From NCBI GenBank assembly GCA_037382065.1, contig JARRQF010000036.1, positions 1 through 24,870 of the forward strand: 24,870 nucleotides of DNA. Direction: 5' to 3'. The DNA is from Thiodiazotropha sp037382065 (GTDB taxonomy: Bacteria; Pseudomonadota; Gammaproteobacteria; Chromatiales; Chromatiaceae). A model generated the notes under the pieces. It was not told the origin of the DNA. It made no database searches and worked only from the letters and a program-made list of their open reading frames with translations. Positions 1 through 7,922 of this stretch are shown piece after piece; the stretch's first letter is position 1; every line of letters starts with the position of its first letter. Position numbers and translations under genes: made by a program.

Positions 1-73
1 AATATGAGCGGGGATGGTCGTTGAGAGGCTACTGTGCAAGGCAGGAGGCAACGCTGATGATGTGCTTTTGTTA

Positions 74-562
74 TTAATTAATTAAGCCTACTCTAAGGTC
101 ACTTGCTTCATATATTATTCGACCCTGGTGAATGACGACGCCATCGGCAATACCTAATGGCATTGGTCTTTTGAAGATACGTTTGATGTGCAACTGATAT
201 TGGATTGAATCGGCATCTGGGTATATTTGTCCACGAAACTTAACGTTCCCTACGCCCAGGGCTCTTCCTTTACCCTTTAGCCCGGACCAACCCACATATA
301 CACCTAATAGCTGCCATAATGCATCCAAGCCCAGACAACCCGGCATGACTGGGTCTCCTTGGAAGTGGCATCCGAAAAACCAATGATCTGGACGTATGTT
401 TAAAGTCGCTTCCAGTCGTCCCTTATTGTATTTGCCCCCTTCCTTGGTAATGTTGCCTATTTCATCAATCATGAGCATTAATGAACTCGGTAACTGTGCG
501 TTGCCTTTACCGAAAAATCCACCTTTTGATATTTCGAGTATCTGTTCATTTGAGAACTGCAT
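74..562 (-). CDS. fabA: FabA-type 3-hydroxyacyl-ACP dehydratase/isomerase
   Basis: This 162-aa protein matches the FabA hot-dog-fold dehydratase nearly end to end (E. coli FabA has 171 aa). In that family the enzyme dehydrates beta-hydroxydecanoyl-ACP and isomerises the trans-2 product to cis-3, which starts unsaturated fatty acid synthesis in the cytoplasm. Visible signatures are WFFGCHFQGDPVMPGCLGLD around residues 61-80, with the expected catalytic His66 and Asp80 (E. coli His70/Asp84), then KGRALGVGNVKF and a C-terminal SDLRVGL. The ATG is preceded by AAGGAG at a 6-nt spacing. It lies 47 bp downstream of an AraC-type regulator gene on the same strand and may be controlled by it. No fabB is visible; the 73 bases beyond its stop carry no recognisable gene. 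It could be the housekeeping enzyme or a second copy. Confidence 0.93.
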   Translation of the reverse strand: MQFSNEQILEISKGGFFGKGNAQLPSSLMLMIDEIGNITKEGGKYNKGRLEATLNIRPDHWFFGCHFQGDPVMPGCLGLDALWQLLGVYVGWSGLKGKGRALGVGNVKFRGQIYPDADSIQYQLHIKRIFKRPMPLGIADGVVIHQGRIIYEASDLRVGLIN

Positions 563-609
563 CTATCACTCCTTATGGGGAAATAGGCTAGTTTCTCTGA
601 TTTTTGCTA

Positions 610-1410
610 TTAAAAATTGTATAAATCGGACATGAAGCGGCTAAAAAATGATCTGGGAGTTGATGTTAAGTGCTGCTTGAACTCTTTTATGAGATGAGCC
701 TGATCAAAATAGCCTGTTTCTAATGCGATACTTAGGGACATATCAGGTTGTTGATATAATTGCTTACAGACACTTTGTACACGAATGACTTTGGAGAATG
801 ATTTAGTCCCAAGGCCTGTATGTTGTAGGAATTGACGATTTAAGTGGCGACTACTCCAGCCAACTATTTTGGAGATTTGAGATATTTTTTCACTACCTGA
901 TGATTGAAAAATAAGCTGTAAGGCTTGGTCAAATTTGGTGGTGGGATTATATGAATATCGCTTCAATAACCAAGATTCGCATATCTTGGCCCGTTCGATA
1001 AAATCCGTACATCGATATATTTCGGCATGTAATCGCGAAAAATAGCGACACGGCAGATAGTTATTATCCACAATCTGATTTGAAATGTCATTTAGGTTTA
1101 GGTCAAAAAAATAGCGAAGAGCGCCTGGGTAAAACCATATTCCAAAATATTCTCCAGGCTTTAATAATTGAATGACTCGTGTTTTGTTATGCGCTCCTGC
1201 TATCATCGATCCTTGGTTGGAAATATATATTGCATGAGTGCCATCTGGCATAACAGGATATGGTGTTGGTCGCTGCGCGTTAATTTGTAAATAGGAATGA
1301 ACTTTGCCTTTTAATAGTCCACAGGGCTGTGAACTTTTTAACGTAAGTCCGAACTCTTTTAATCCTGCCTTGGTTAATGTTGCTTGAAAAGGCACGTATA
1401 CTTTACTCAT
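610..1410 (-). CDS. AraC-family transcriptional regulator
   Basis: A 266-aa regulator. The C-terminal third (about residues 165-260) has the double helix-turn-helix layout of AraC/XylS proteins: a first helix pair around SQISKIVGWSSRHLNRQF and a second around MSLSIALETGYFDQAHLIKE, followed by the typical end of the family (here TSTPRSFF, where TPxxFR is usual). The N-terminal domain (PYPVMPDGTHAIYISN, then GIWFYPGALRYFF) resembles the sensor domain of AraC proteins that begin with a short PDG.. motif; its ligand is unknown. There is no clear Shine-Dalgarno before the ATG, so it may be translationally coupled to the gene upstream, whose undamaged frame would stop 24 bp before this start. It is followed by the fabA-like gene, a plausible target, though this is inferred from position only. 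Confidence 0.88.
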   Translation of the reverse strand: MSKVYVPFQATLTKAGLKEFGLTLKSSQPCGLLKGKVHSYLQINAQRPTPYPVMPDGTHAIYISNQGSMIAGAHNKTRVIQLLKPGEYFGIWFYPGALRYFFDLNLNDISNQIVDNNYLPCRYFSRLHAEIYRCTDFIERAKICESWLLKRYSYNPTTKFDQALQLIFQSSGSEKISQISKIVGWSSRHLNRQFLQHTGLGTKSFSKVIRVQSVCKQLYQQPDMSLSIALETGYFDQAHLIKEFKQHLTSTPRSFFSRFMSDLYNF

Positions 1411-1526
1411 TGGTATTGTTTATTAGTCTGTCGGCTATTTTAGGTTGAATTTAAAATCATTTAGAATTCTGACAATGTCTTTAACGCCGCCTATCTCATT
1501 ATAGTTATACTCATGATCTGCCCATC

Positions 1527-3828
1527 TCAAGCGAGGCTTTTGAAGTTTTTTGTAGATCCAAGTTCGTAATCGATTAGTTTTTTGTAGATCCAAGTTCGTA
1601 ATCGATTTGGTGCATTGACCTCTAGTAGTGAGAGAGCATCATGCAAATAGTATGTTGATATCTGATTTTCTGTGGCTATTTCTATGAAAAACAATAGAGC
1701 TTTTTGATTTGCTTCAAGTTTATCGTCGCGGTGGTGATTGATATAGTTCAGTACATCATATGTAAATTCATATAACAAAGTGATACCAGTTTCTCTGGTT
1801 TGTAACTGCTTCACCGCTTCAAAATATTGACCCGCTAGCAATTTTGCAGAAAATGCTGCTTTATCTGTGTCGCTTTCTGGTTTCGTGGTGTTAATTATTT
1901 CCCAAAATTTATCAGTTTGTGGTGTGCGTTTTTCTTGGTAGGATTGAATGGAGCGCTGCCAGTTTGCCCGTTGTACATCACTTATTTTATTCTTTGGATG
2001 ATGTAAGAGAATATACTTCCAGGCTAACTCATTTCTTTGCGGCTTATCAATAATCGAAATCTCTGACCATAACTTGTTTTTCTCTGCTATCTCTACCAGT
2101 AATTTTGCCTTATCTATTGCTGTCTCACCCATGAAGTCATGCTCAATGGCATATCTCAGGGCTTTGATGGTGTTGGCATTGCGGATGTCATTATTTGAAT
2201 AATAGGAATAAATATAGTCGGAGTGAAACTGTTGAAATGCTTCTTTTCCTGATGAGAGACGTGGCTGACCATCTTCAGTTAACAGTGTATCGAATTCTAA
2301 AATGCGTCCTGCGTATGCAGAAACTTGTTGATAAGCGCCTTGCTCAAAGAAGCTAATGGCACTCTTAAGTTGGGCGTTATCCTGTGTTTTAGCCAGTTTT
2401 AATACCTCATCGTAGCGTTCATCAAATGTTAAACCAAAACGCAATAGCCAGAACATGGCAAGATATGGATCTTTGTCAAGTAAATGTTTTCCTTGAATGA
2501 AGCGTTGGTTAACTTGCTGTTCATCACCGATGCCTTGTAGAGAATAGGGAAAATATGATGGACTATCAAGGTCACCATGTAGTAGATTTGTGAAATCTGA
2601 TTCGCCAAACCACCAAGCTAATCGGCAAGTGGAGGTGTATTGATCTGGGGCCATTGTTAGATAGAGATCTAATAGTGGTTTCCCAAATTNNNNNNNNNNN
2701 NNNNNNNNNNNNNNNNNNNNNNNNNNNNNNNNNGGCATTAGGGAAAAGGTCGTGATTTATACTGTAAAATCCCCGTCCAGTGCGTCCATCCGCCCATACA
2801 TCTAGGCTACTAACCTCAGCCTTTTCTAAAATTTTTCGGTTTGCCTTGCTGAATTCACTACTTTTGAGGTTAACTTTTTTCGCACCGAATATTTCAGGAT
2901 GAGACCATTGGTTTTTGGCGAATTTCTTCCAGGCATTGAAAAACAGGCTCCAGGGTTGCTCCTGTTGTTTGTCAGTGAAAGCGTATGCAAAGGGCTCAAG
3001 GTCATGCAGTAAGTACTCTCCTAGTATATGAGTGTCTAGTTCCTCTTCCCAAGCTAATATCGAGGGGCGAGTAAGTGATGGGTCATCGGGAAAAACTTGT
3101 GGATTAGGATTTGATTCACTACATTCAATTCCAGAAATGTAATGACCCAGATTTGATCCACAAAAGTCATAGGTTGATAATGAAAATATTTGCTTTGCAG
3201 ATAAATTATGGTCAAAGTATTTTGTTTTTCCTTCAATAAAGGCATAACCAGATAGGGTAAGCTTTTGCTTAACAAATAGGTGTCCTACTTTACTCTTTGA
3301 AATGTCATACAGTAAGTGATGTGCGTTTAAGTTACCCGTGACAATCAGAGGAATATGCTCGTGCTGCATGACTAAATTACCATTGATTTTCAAATTGCCT
3401 TCGACTAATAGTGGATAATCGAGTTCTATCGTTTGATCAATCGTTAAATCGCCTTTATGATGAATAATCGGTACAACCCAGGGGTAATAATGTGAGAAAT
3501 TACTGGAGACTGTATCTGACCAACCCAGGTGTAGTGGCTCTCTCTCAGCGCTTTTTAGCATCTCAGTGACATTCTGCCAGTTAACCCCTTTCTGTTGGAG
3601 TTTTTCAATACTTTGTACTGTTTTTAGGAACTGTGCATAAAGATTCGGATGGTTATCCGGAATGTTCCAGTTTCCGGTATCACCTCTCTGAATTGCGACA
3701 TCAATACGATAATCGAAGTAAGATTCCTGCTCTTGTTTGGTTAGGTAGGTTTCAGATAGGGTAGCTGCATTGCCCATGTTTTGTATGACGATTAGACCAA
3801 TAACCAATAAATACCGAAGACTATCCAT
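1527..3828 (-). CDS. Unrecognised exported protein, interrupted by assembly gap and frameshifted at its 3' end
   Basis: I do not recognise a family. The N-terminus (MDSLRYLLVIGLIVIQNMGNA) is a signal peptide. Residues about 125-215 contain repeated short strands of the form GDL/GNL (GDLTIDQT, EGNLKINGNL, TGNLNAHHLL), which suggests a small beta-helix as in bactofilin-like or polymer-forming proteins. The rest looks alpha-helical, with a TPR-like flavour after the gap. The 44 N at 2690-2733 break the gene. The frame upstream of the gap (from 3828) and the good frame downstream (to 1527) differ, so the true gap length must be 1 modulo 3, or the gene is really shifted. At the 3' end a 32-bp tandem duplication (1544-1607) changes the last residues. 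With one copy the frame would run on to a TAG at 1435-1437. Probably one gene of about 790 residues. Confidence 0.7.
1544..1607. repeat. Perfect 32-bp tandem duplication in the 3' end of a gene
   Basis: Positions 1544-1575 and 1576-1607 are identical (each begins AGTTTTTTGTAGATCC). Since 32 is not a multiple of 3, the second copy shifts the minus-strand reading frame and brings in a TGA at 1527-1529. It is either a real recent slippage or duplication mutation, or an assembly error. Confidence 0.95.
2690..2733. other. Assembly gap (44 N)
   Basis: A run of N joins two contig parts inside the exported-protein gene. Coding sequence on both sides belongs to one protein but in different frames, so the gap length is an estimate. 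Confidence 0.97.
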
Positions 3829-4010
3829 GCCTAATTATTACCTTTATTTGGATCTTTGTTAATTTGAGTGAGAAGAGGTTGTTTTTATTCATGAAATTTG
3901 TAATGTACGTTAGTATATTACGTATCACGGGATCTCTTCTTCTGCTCTGTATGCGAAAATCTCATCCCGCATTATTTTCTATGAAACTGAATGATTGATC
4001 TATTCGTGTT

Positions 4011-4805
4011 TTAAATAATGGGTGTCGGGGAATGCTCTTTGTTATCGGGTATCTTGTAGTTATTTTTTAATATTTCTACAGCACCCGGTAATTCAGCGAC
4101 CCAATCTATAAATCGCTTGGACATTTCTGGATTGGAAAAAATGGCACCATGCTGGGGGATTATTCTCTCTATCTCAAGCCCTCTTACCATCTCTGCCCAA
4201 CACTGGTTGACCTGTTGAGAGGGCATATATCGGTGGTGGAAGCCCTCCATGTACTTAATGTGTGCGTCAAAATCGGTTACTTCTACATAGCCCTGTCCGA
4301 TTGATGCTCCTAAATCACCAGAGAATAGGGATTTTGAAATGGGGTCATAGAGATGAAAATTCCCTGAAGAATGGAGAAAGTGAGCGGGTAAAATAATTAA
4401 TTCTGTTTTGCCTAGTTCAAGAAGCATGCCTTCATCTGGGATTCCCCGTAGGCGTGATATTGACATTTCATCAATACCATAGTGTGGGATGAATTTGATC
4501 CAGAGTTCGGAGATAAGCGCTTCGGTCTCTGTCATCATTAACCAGGCATTTGCGGCAGCTACAATATCTGGGTCTTGATGAGAAAAGAAAAGGTATTTTA
4601 AATTACGCATTGGTATCAGTGATGATAGTTCATTGATCACTTCGTAGTGTATCTTGTGTCCACCTGGATCGAGTAATATGGCCTCATTCTCATTTTGAAT
4701 GACGATTTGATTGGTTGGTACCATCTCGCCCTGCTCAAATCCTTCTAAGAGGATTAAAGAGTGTCCATTTTCATTAAAAAGAATCTTTGAGCCCATATTC
4801 CTCAT
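4011..4805 (-). CDS. Metallo-beta-lactamase-fold, oxygen-binding di-iron (ODP)-type protein
   Basis: A 264-aa stand-alone MBL-fold protein. The metal ligands follow the ODP/flavodiiron pattern rather than that of hydrolytic beta-lactamases: HQDPD at residues 76-80, AHFLHSSGN at 141-149 (His145), SGDLG with Asp164, and PQHG near residue 220. In ODP proteins a non-haem di-iron site binds O2 and works in sensing or reduction; flavodiiron proteins add a flavodoxin domain, which is absent here. No signal peptide or membrane segment is seen, so it is likely cytoplasmic. Two starts are possible: ATG at 4805 and ATG at 4796 (MGSKILF), neither with an ideal ribosome site. It is 182 bp upstream of the exported-protein gene on the same strand. 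Oxygen or NO sensing or detoxification is a family-based guess. Confidence 0.82.
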   Translation of the reverse strand: MRNMGSKILFNENGHSLILLEGFEQGEMVPTNQIVIQNENEAILLDPGGHKIHYEVINELSSLIPMRNLKYLFFSHQDPDIVAAANAWLMMTETEALISELWIKFIPHYGIDEMSISRLRGIPDEGMLLELGKTELIILPAHFLHSSGNFHLYDPISKSLFSGDLGASIGQGYVEVTDFDAHIKYMEGFHHRYMPSQQVNQCWAEMVRGLEIERIIPQHGAIFSNPEMSKRFIDWVAELPGAVEILKNNYKIPDNKEHSPTPII

Positions 4806-4900
4806 CTCAATTAAGTTAACGTTTTGTGTTGGACTAAGCTGCTTTGCCTTGAAGCAGTAGAGGCCATCACCATTTCTAAAATAGATTTAGGATGTAACCT

Positions 4901-5054
4901 TAGGGGCCTCAGAAAATATTAATTATCCAATAATGCGCAGGATATCAGTTTAGATTCAAGGCGCATATCATTGATTATGTAACTTAATCTATAACGCAGA
5001 AGCTGGGCTGAGAGACCAGCAGGACTGGATAATTAATATTTTCCAAGGCTCTTA
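4901..5054. mobile_element. MITE-like element with TA ends and 29-bp terminal inverted repeats
   Basis: The left end 4901-4929 and the reverse complement of 5026-5054 match at 25 of 29 positions, with the inner 18 bases (GAAAATATTAATTATCCA) identical. Both outer ends are TA, the target that IS630/Tc1-mariner elements duplicate. The 154-bp unit is too short for a transposase and has no ORF. Its interior holds a further small hairpin (GCTGG..CCAGC, around 5001-5020) and a TGCGC/GCGCA pair. It could instead encode a structured RNA, but the long terminal repeats with TA at both ends favour a non-autonomous transposon. Confidence 0.65.
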
Positions 5055-5487
5055 CGCCTCAAAAAGAGAGAAGACCCGAGTAGGGATCCTGCGGCTACGA
5101 AAACATGACATCATTAACTGAGGAAAAATACAAGTGCAATTACAGAAGCATTAGAATCAGCCTAAGCTTACGGTGTTGCTGCTCTGGGGCGCCGTGATTC
5201 ACTGTTTAACTGATCTTTATAGGTTATGCCTAAATTCGGCGTTGACCGTGATAATCTGACGTAAGACAATGACCCTATCAAAACATATGAATATCATTCC
5301 TAATCCATTGGGTGATACTAATAACCCTATAGGTATTGGTGAAAAATCCCGATGCTCCCTAAGGTGATCGTCATTAAGCGCAAACGACGTTAAGGTGTAC
5401 TGTCGGGATTTTTAACAAATCCCTGTTTAACTGCGGTTTTTAAGTTGAAAATATGGGTCGGTTTAATAAATACAGATAGATTCACTT
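5055..5487. other. Gene-free upstream region of the 614-aa gene
   Basis: No convincing ORF. Apart from the inverted repeat at 5342-5413, I see no recognisable RNA gene and no clear promoter. Confidence 0.5.
5342..5413. repeat. 11-bp perfect inverted repeat enclosing a 50-nt loop with inner symmetry
   Basis: AAAAATCCCGA (5342-5352) and TCGGGATTTTT (5403-5413) are exact reverse complements. The loop contains an inner pair, CGTC..GACG. Read on the plus strand it resembles a hairpin followed by a T-run, so it might end transcription or form a leader structure 75 bp before the next gene. It could also be a small palindromic repeat. Confidence 0.55.
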
Positions 5488-7332
5488 GTGAATAGCAACC
5501 TATTTATCATTACTCTCCTTCAGATACTGGCCGTGTTACCTCAGGTGCAGGCCCAATCTCTCAATTCTGAATTGGAGTCCAGCTATCGATTTCTTGTCAG
5601 CGATAGAGATACGGCAGACGGTATTCTCTATACGGCTACTGCTGGAAAACTCCAAGGTCGGCAACTACCTCTCAGTTTCGTAGACAGCCCTGATTATTGG
5701 GGGGCGTATGTTTGCAGATTGCCTGGGAATAGGTGTCTGGTTACTGATACCTTTAATTCTCTTACCTATTCGCTGACCCCGCAAAAATCGCTGGCTGGTG
5801 ATTTGCAAACTGAACGTATTAATACGCATAACGGTATTAATATCTATGATGCAGCTACTTGGCAAATCGCCGTGATGCTTGGTCAGGTTATTAACCACTT
5901 CTCCTTGCCGATCAATCAGGATGCTTATGCGCTTGTCAGTAATCAAAATCAGTTGCTAAGGGAGGGGTATAACGGTAATTCGAGCCATGCTGTTAGCAGC
6001 GAAAATCGTGCTATGACAAGCGGCGAGGTCTTTGTTTACAATCAACAGACGATTACCGATCCAAAACGCTCTTATAGCTTTCGTATGTTGCCGAGAAATT
6101 GGCTGTCGTCCGATCCTTTTATAGGAACCTCGTATGCCGATCAGGTTAAAACAGTTGCCTTGCCGGCGCAAAACCCTGATTATCAACCCGGTAAGGTTAG
6201 CTGGAGTGACTGGAAGCCGATCACAGGCGAAAATGCCTGGGCGTTTTTAATTGGGCCACTACAAGCTGCCTACATCCATTATGTCATCGGTCAGAAATCT
6301 GCCTTTGTGCCGTTAAGCGATCCGGCTATTCAAAATGCGTTGGATATCTTACCGACCTTTGCGGTGATGCAATCATCTTCTGGTGCTGTTTATTATGCTC
6401 CAGCTGGCACGGTTGGCAATCAGGGAGATATGTTGGTCGATCCCTATGGGGTGGCTGTTGAAAATAATTTTTCCTTGTATGCCGGGCTTAAAATAGTAAG
6501 CGCCACCCTTCAGGCAATCTTGACTCATGACAAGCGATTACGTGCAAAGGATAAAGAGATCATTAATAGGGCATTGGGGCTTGTTAATGTGATGATCAAT
6601 GGTGGCGTAATTCTGCAAAATCGTACTACTTCAGGCCTTCTCGCCTTTTTTAAGAACTTCGCCTGGCGCAACGGCGAGTTTATTCAAGGTGGCCGTGCCG
6701 ATGTTCCGAATAGCCGTGTTAAGTGGATACCCAACTTGCAGCCAAAAGCGGTTGATGTTAATACCTGGGGCATTACTGCCCTTGGGCCTCAGCAAGTAGA
6801 TGCTTGGTTTGGTATTGGCGCTGCTTATGAGAACTGGCAACAGGTAAAGCGATGGGGTGGATATGGCTTTGGCAAAACGCTTTGGGGGGTGGGTTTCTCG
6901 GATCAGGATGGCAATGGCATCGACGCGAGTGGCAATTACCGGCACGCTATTCTCTCTACAGAATGGACTGCTGGTGCTATTACTATGTTGCGAAGCATGA
7001 TTGCCTATTATCAGACCATTCCTCCTGAATCTTCGCGGTATCTGGAGGTGCAGCGCTTTTTGGAAAGACTCAAACAAGATGAGCAATCAATGCTGGCAGC
7101 GATCATAAAAATGCGGGTGAATCGCTATGCAACTATCGATTTCCCCGGTCAGCCAAAGCATTACCAGCAGTTACTTCCCCTTGGGCAAACCAGCCCCTAT
7201 GTCTACGCAAGTAAACGCTACTTGATTCCATTTGGCTGGTATGCCAATCCGCTTCCTAGTACTTGTGCAACAGCCTGGATTATGATGCTGGCAGATGGCT
7301 ATAATCCCTTTGTTTACGGCGGCAAGCGGTAG
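5488..7332 (+). CDS. Exported protein of unknown function, possibly an alpha/alpha-toroid fold
   Basis: 614 aa. The only in-frame start after the TAA at 5467 is the GTG at 5488, giving a clean signal peptide (MNSNLFIITLLQILAVLPQVQA, cleavage near residue 22). No other membrane segment is seen, so the protein is likely periplasmic or secreted. The body has helical stretches alternating with aromatic and acidic motifs such as GENAWAFLIGPLQAAY, DVNTWGITALGPQQVDAW and STEWTAGAITMLRSM. This layout is reminiscent of (alpha/alpha)6-barrel glycosidases, but I cannot assign a family or catalytic residues. A DQDGNGID segment near residue 473 could bind calcium. No strong Shine-Dalgarno precedes the GTG. 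It stands alone between two repeat-rich regions. A short GAGGAG/CTCCTC hairpin (7336-7358) follows the stop. Carbohydrate processing is only a guess. Confidence 0.8.
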   Translation: MNSNLFIITLLQILAVLPQVQAQSLNSELESSYRFLVSDRDTADGILYTATAGKLQGRQLPLSFVDSPDYWGAYVCRLPGNRCLVTDTFNSLTYSLTPQKSLAGDLQTERINTHNGINIYDAATWQIAVMLGQVINHFSLPINQDAYALVSNQNQLLREGYNGNSSHAVSSENRAMTSGEVFVYNQQTITDPKRSYSFRMLPRNWLSSDPFIGTSYADQVKTVALPAQNPDYQPGKVSWSDWKPITGENAWAFLIGPLQAAYIHYVIGQKSAFVPLSDPAIQNALDILPTFAVMQSSSGAVYYAPAGTVGNQGDMLVDPYGVAVENNFSLYAGLKIVSATLQAILTHDKRLRAKDKEIINRALGLVNVMINGGVILQNRTTSGLLAFFKNFAWRNGEFIQGGRADVPNSRVKWIPNLQPKAVDVNTWGITALGPQQVDAWFGIGAAYENWQQVKRWGGYGFGKTLWGVGFSDQDGNGIDASGNYRHAILSTEWTAGAITMLRSMIAYYQTIPPESSRYLEVQRFLERLKQDEQSMLAAIIKMRVNRYATIDFPGQPKHYQQLLPLGQTSPYVYASKRYLIPFGWYANPLPSTCATAWIMMLADGYNPFVYGGKR

Positions 7333-7367
7333 GCTGAGGAGGCTATTTTATACTCCTCTTACCCTCT

Positions 7368-7388
7368 CTCTCCCGCAAGGGAGGGTGT
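7368..7388 (+). repeat. 21-bp repeat, inverted partner at 7743-7763
   Basis: CTCTCCCGCAAGGGAGGGTG and its next base recur exactly in reverse complement at 7743-7763. Each copy also has its own small CTCCC/GGGAG dyad. The two copies bracket about 350 bp of REP-like sequence. A copy in the 7743 orientation also lies inside 22974-23236. Confidence 0.85.
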
Positions 7389-7421
7389 TGTAAAAGCATG
7401 CCGCAAATATTCGTAAAAGTC

Positions 7422-7450
7422 GTAGGATGTGGTGAGGCACGAACCGCATC
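7422..7450 (+). repeat. REP-like palindrome 1
   Basis: GTAG followed by GATGTGGT..ACCGCATC, an 8-bp stem (one G-T pair) with a 9-nt loop. A conserved GTAG at the foot of a hairpin is the signature of REP elements mobilised by RAYT (TnpA-REP) transposases. No such transposase is present here. Confidence 0.75.
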
Positions 7451-7550
7451 ATGATTTTCGATCATGTGGCAATATTTGAGTGAGATATTCCAGGGTATTT
7501 TTAAACCGATAGGTCACTCTTTTTGAAGTCGCGATAAAATTCGTGATTGC

Positions 7551-7581
7551 GTAGGATGCGGTGAGCGGTGCGAACCGCATC
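7551..7581 (+). repeat. REP-like palindrome 2
   Basis: GTAG followed by GATGCGGT..ACCGCATC with a perfect 8-bp stem. Same family and orientation as 7422-7450, with a slightly longer loop. Confidence 0.75.
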
Positions 7582-7612
7582 AATCGTGGGGTGGCTCACG
7601 AACATCCATGAT

Positions 7613-7668
7613 CCTAAAAAAATCAGTTGACCGCTCCCTTCTAATAACAGGTTTCTGATTAGGATGAT
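7613..7668. repeat. 56-bp insertion within the long repeat copy
   Basis: The short copy reads CATGATGCGG without interruption where this copy has 56 extra bases flanked by ATGAT on both sides. The insert begins CCTAA.AATCAG and ends CTGATTAGG before the second ATGAT, an imperfect terminal inverted repeat, and the flanking ATGAT looks like a target duplication. Confidence 0.65.
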
Positions 7669-7694
7669 GCGGTTCGTACCTCACCACATCCTAC
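7666..7694 (-). repeat. REP-like palindrome 3
   Basis: The reverse complement reads GTAGGATGTGGTGAGGTACG then AACCGCATC. It differs by one base from palindrome 1 and lies in opposite orientation, so 1 and 3 form a BIME-like inverted pair. Confidence 0.75.
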
Positions 7695-7922
7695 ATTTCA
7701 TCCCTTAATGGTGGGACAGAACCCCACCCTATGACTTTTGCGACACCCTCCCTTGCGGGAGAGGGCCGGGGTGAGGGGGATCCAATAACCGCTGAGCTCG
7801 CTAAACTTCTTAGCCAAAACGAAATGCTTCACAACATTTTTGTGGCAATTTGTTTCTATTATGCACAAAAGCGAGTCCTTTGTAGTGCAATTGCCCTGGG
7901 GTAGCGGTGTCCCGCTAATAAC

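Larger units (their letters stand above)
7572..7901 (+). repeat. Composite dispersed repeat, long copy
   Basis: This 330-bp stretch closely matches 22974-23236, most strongly from GGGGTGGCTCACGAACATCC to CTGAGCTCGCTAAACTTCT and again at GTGCAATTG.CCTGGGG at its right end. It has no ORF. It includes REP palindrome 3 and one copy of the 21-bp repeat. It differs from the other copy mainly by a 56-bp insertion at 7613-7668 and by drift in the AT-rich right part. Confidence 0.85.

Noticed and set aside
5100..5340. Decayed gene upstream of the 614-aa protein
   Set aside because: All frames are broken by stops and no fragment resembles a known protein.
7362..7790. CRISPR array
   Set aside because: Repeats are palindromic, in both orientations and irregularly spaced; no cas genes.
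7572..7901. Insertion sequence remnant with transposase
   Set aside because: No transposase-like reading frame in either copy; described as a composite non-coding repeat instead.
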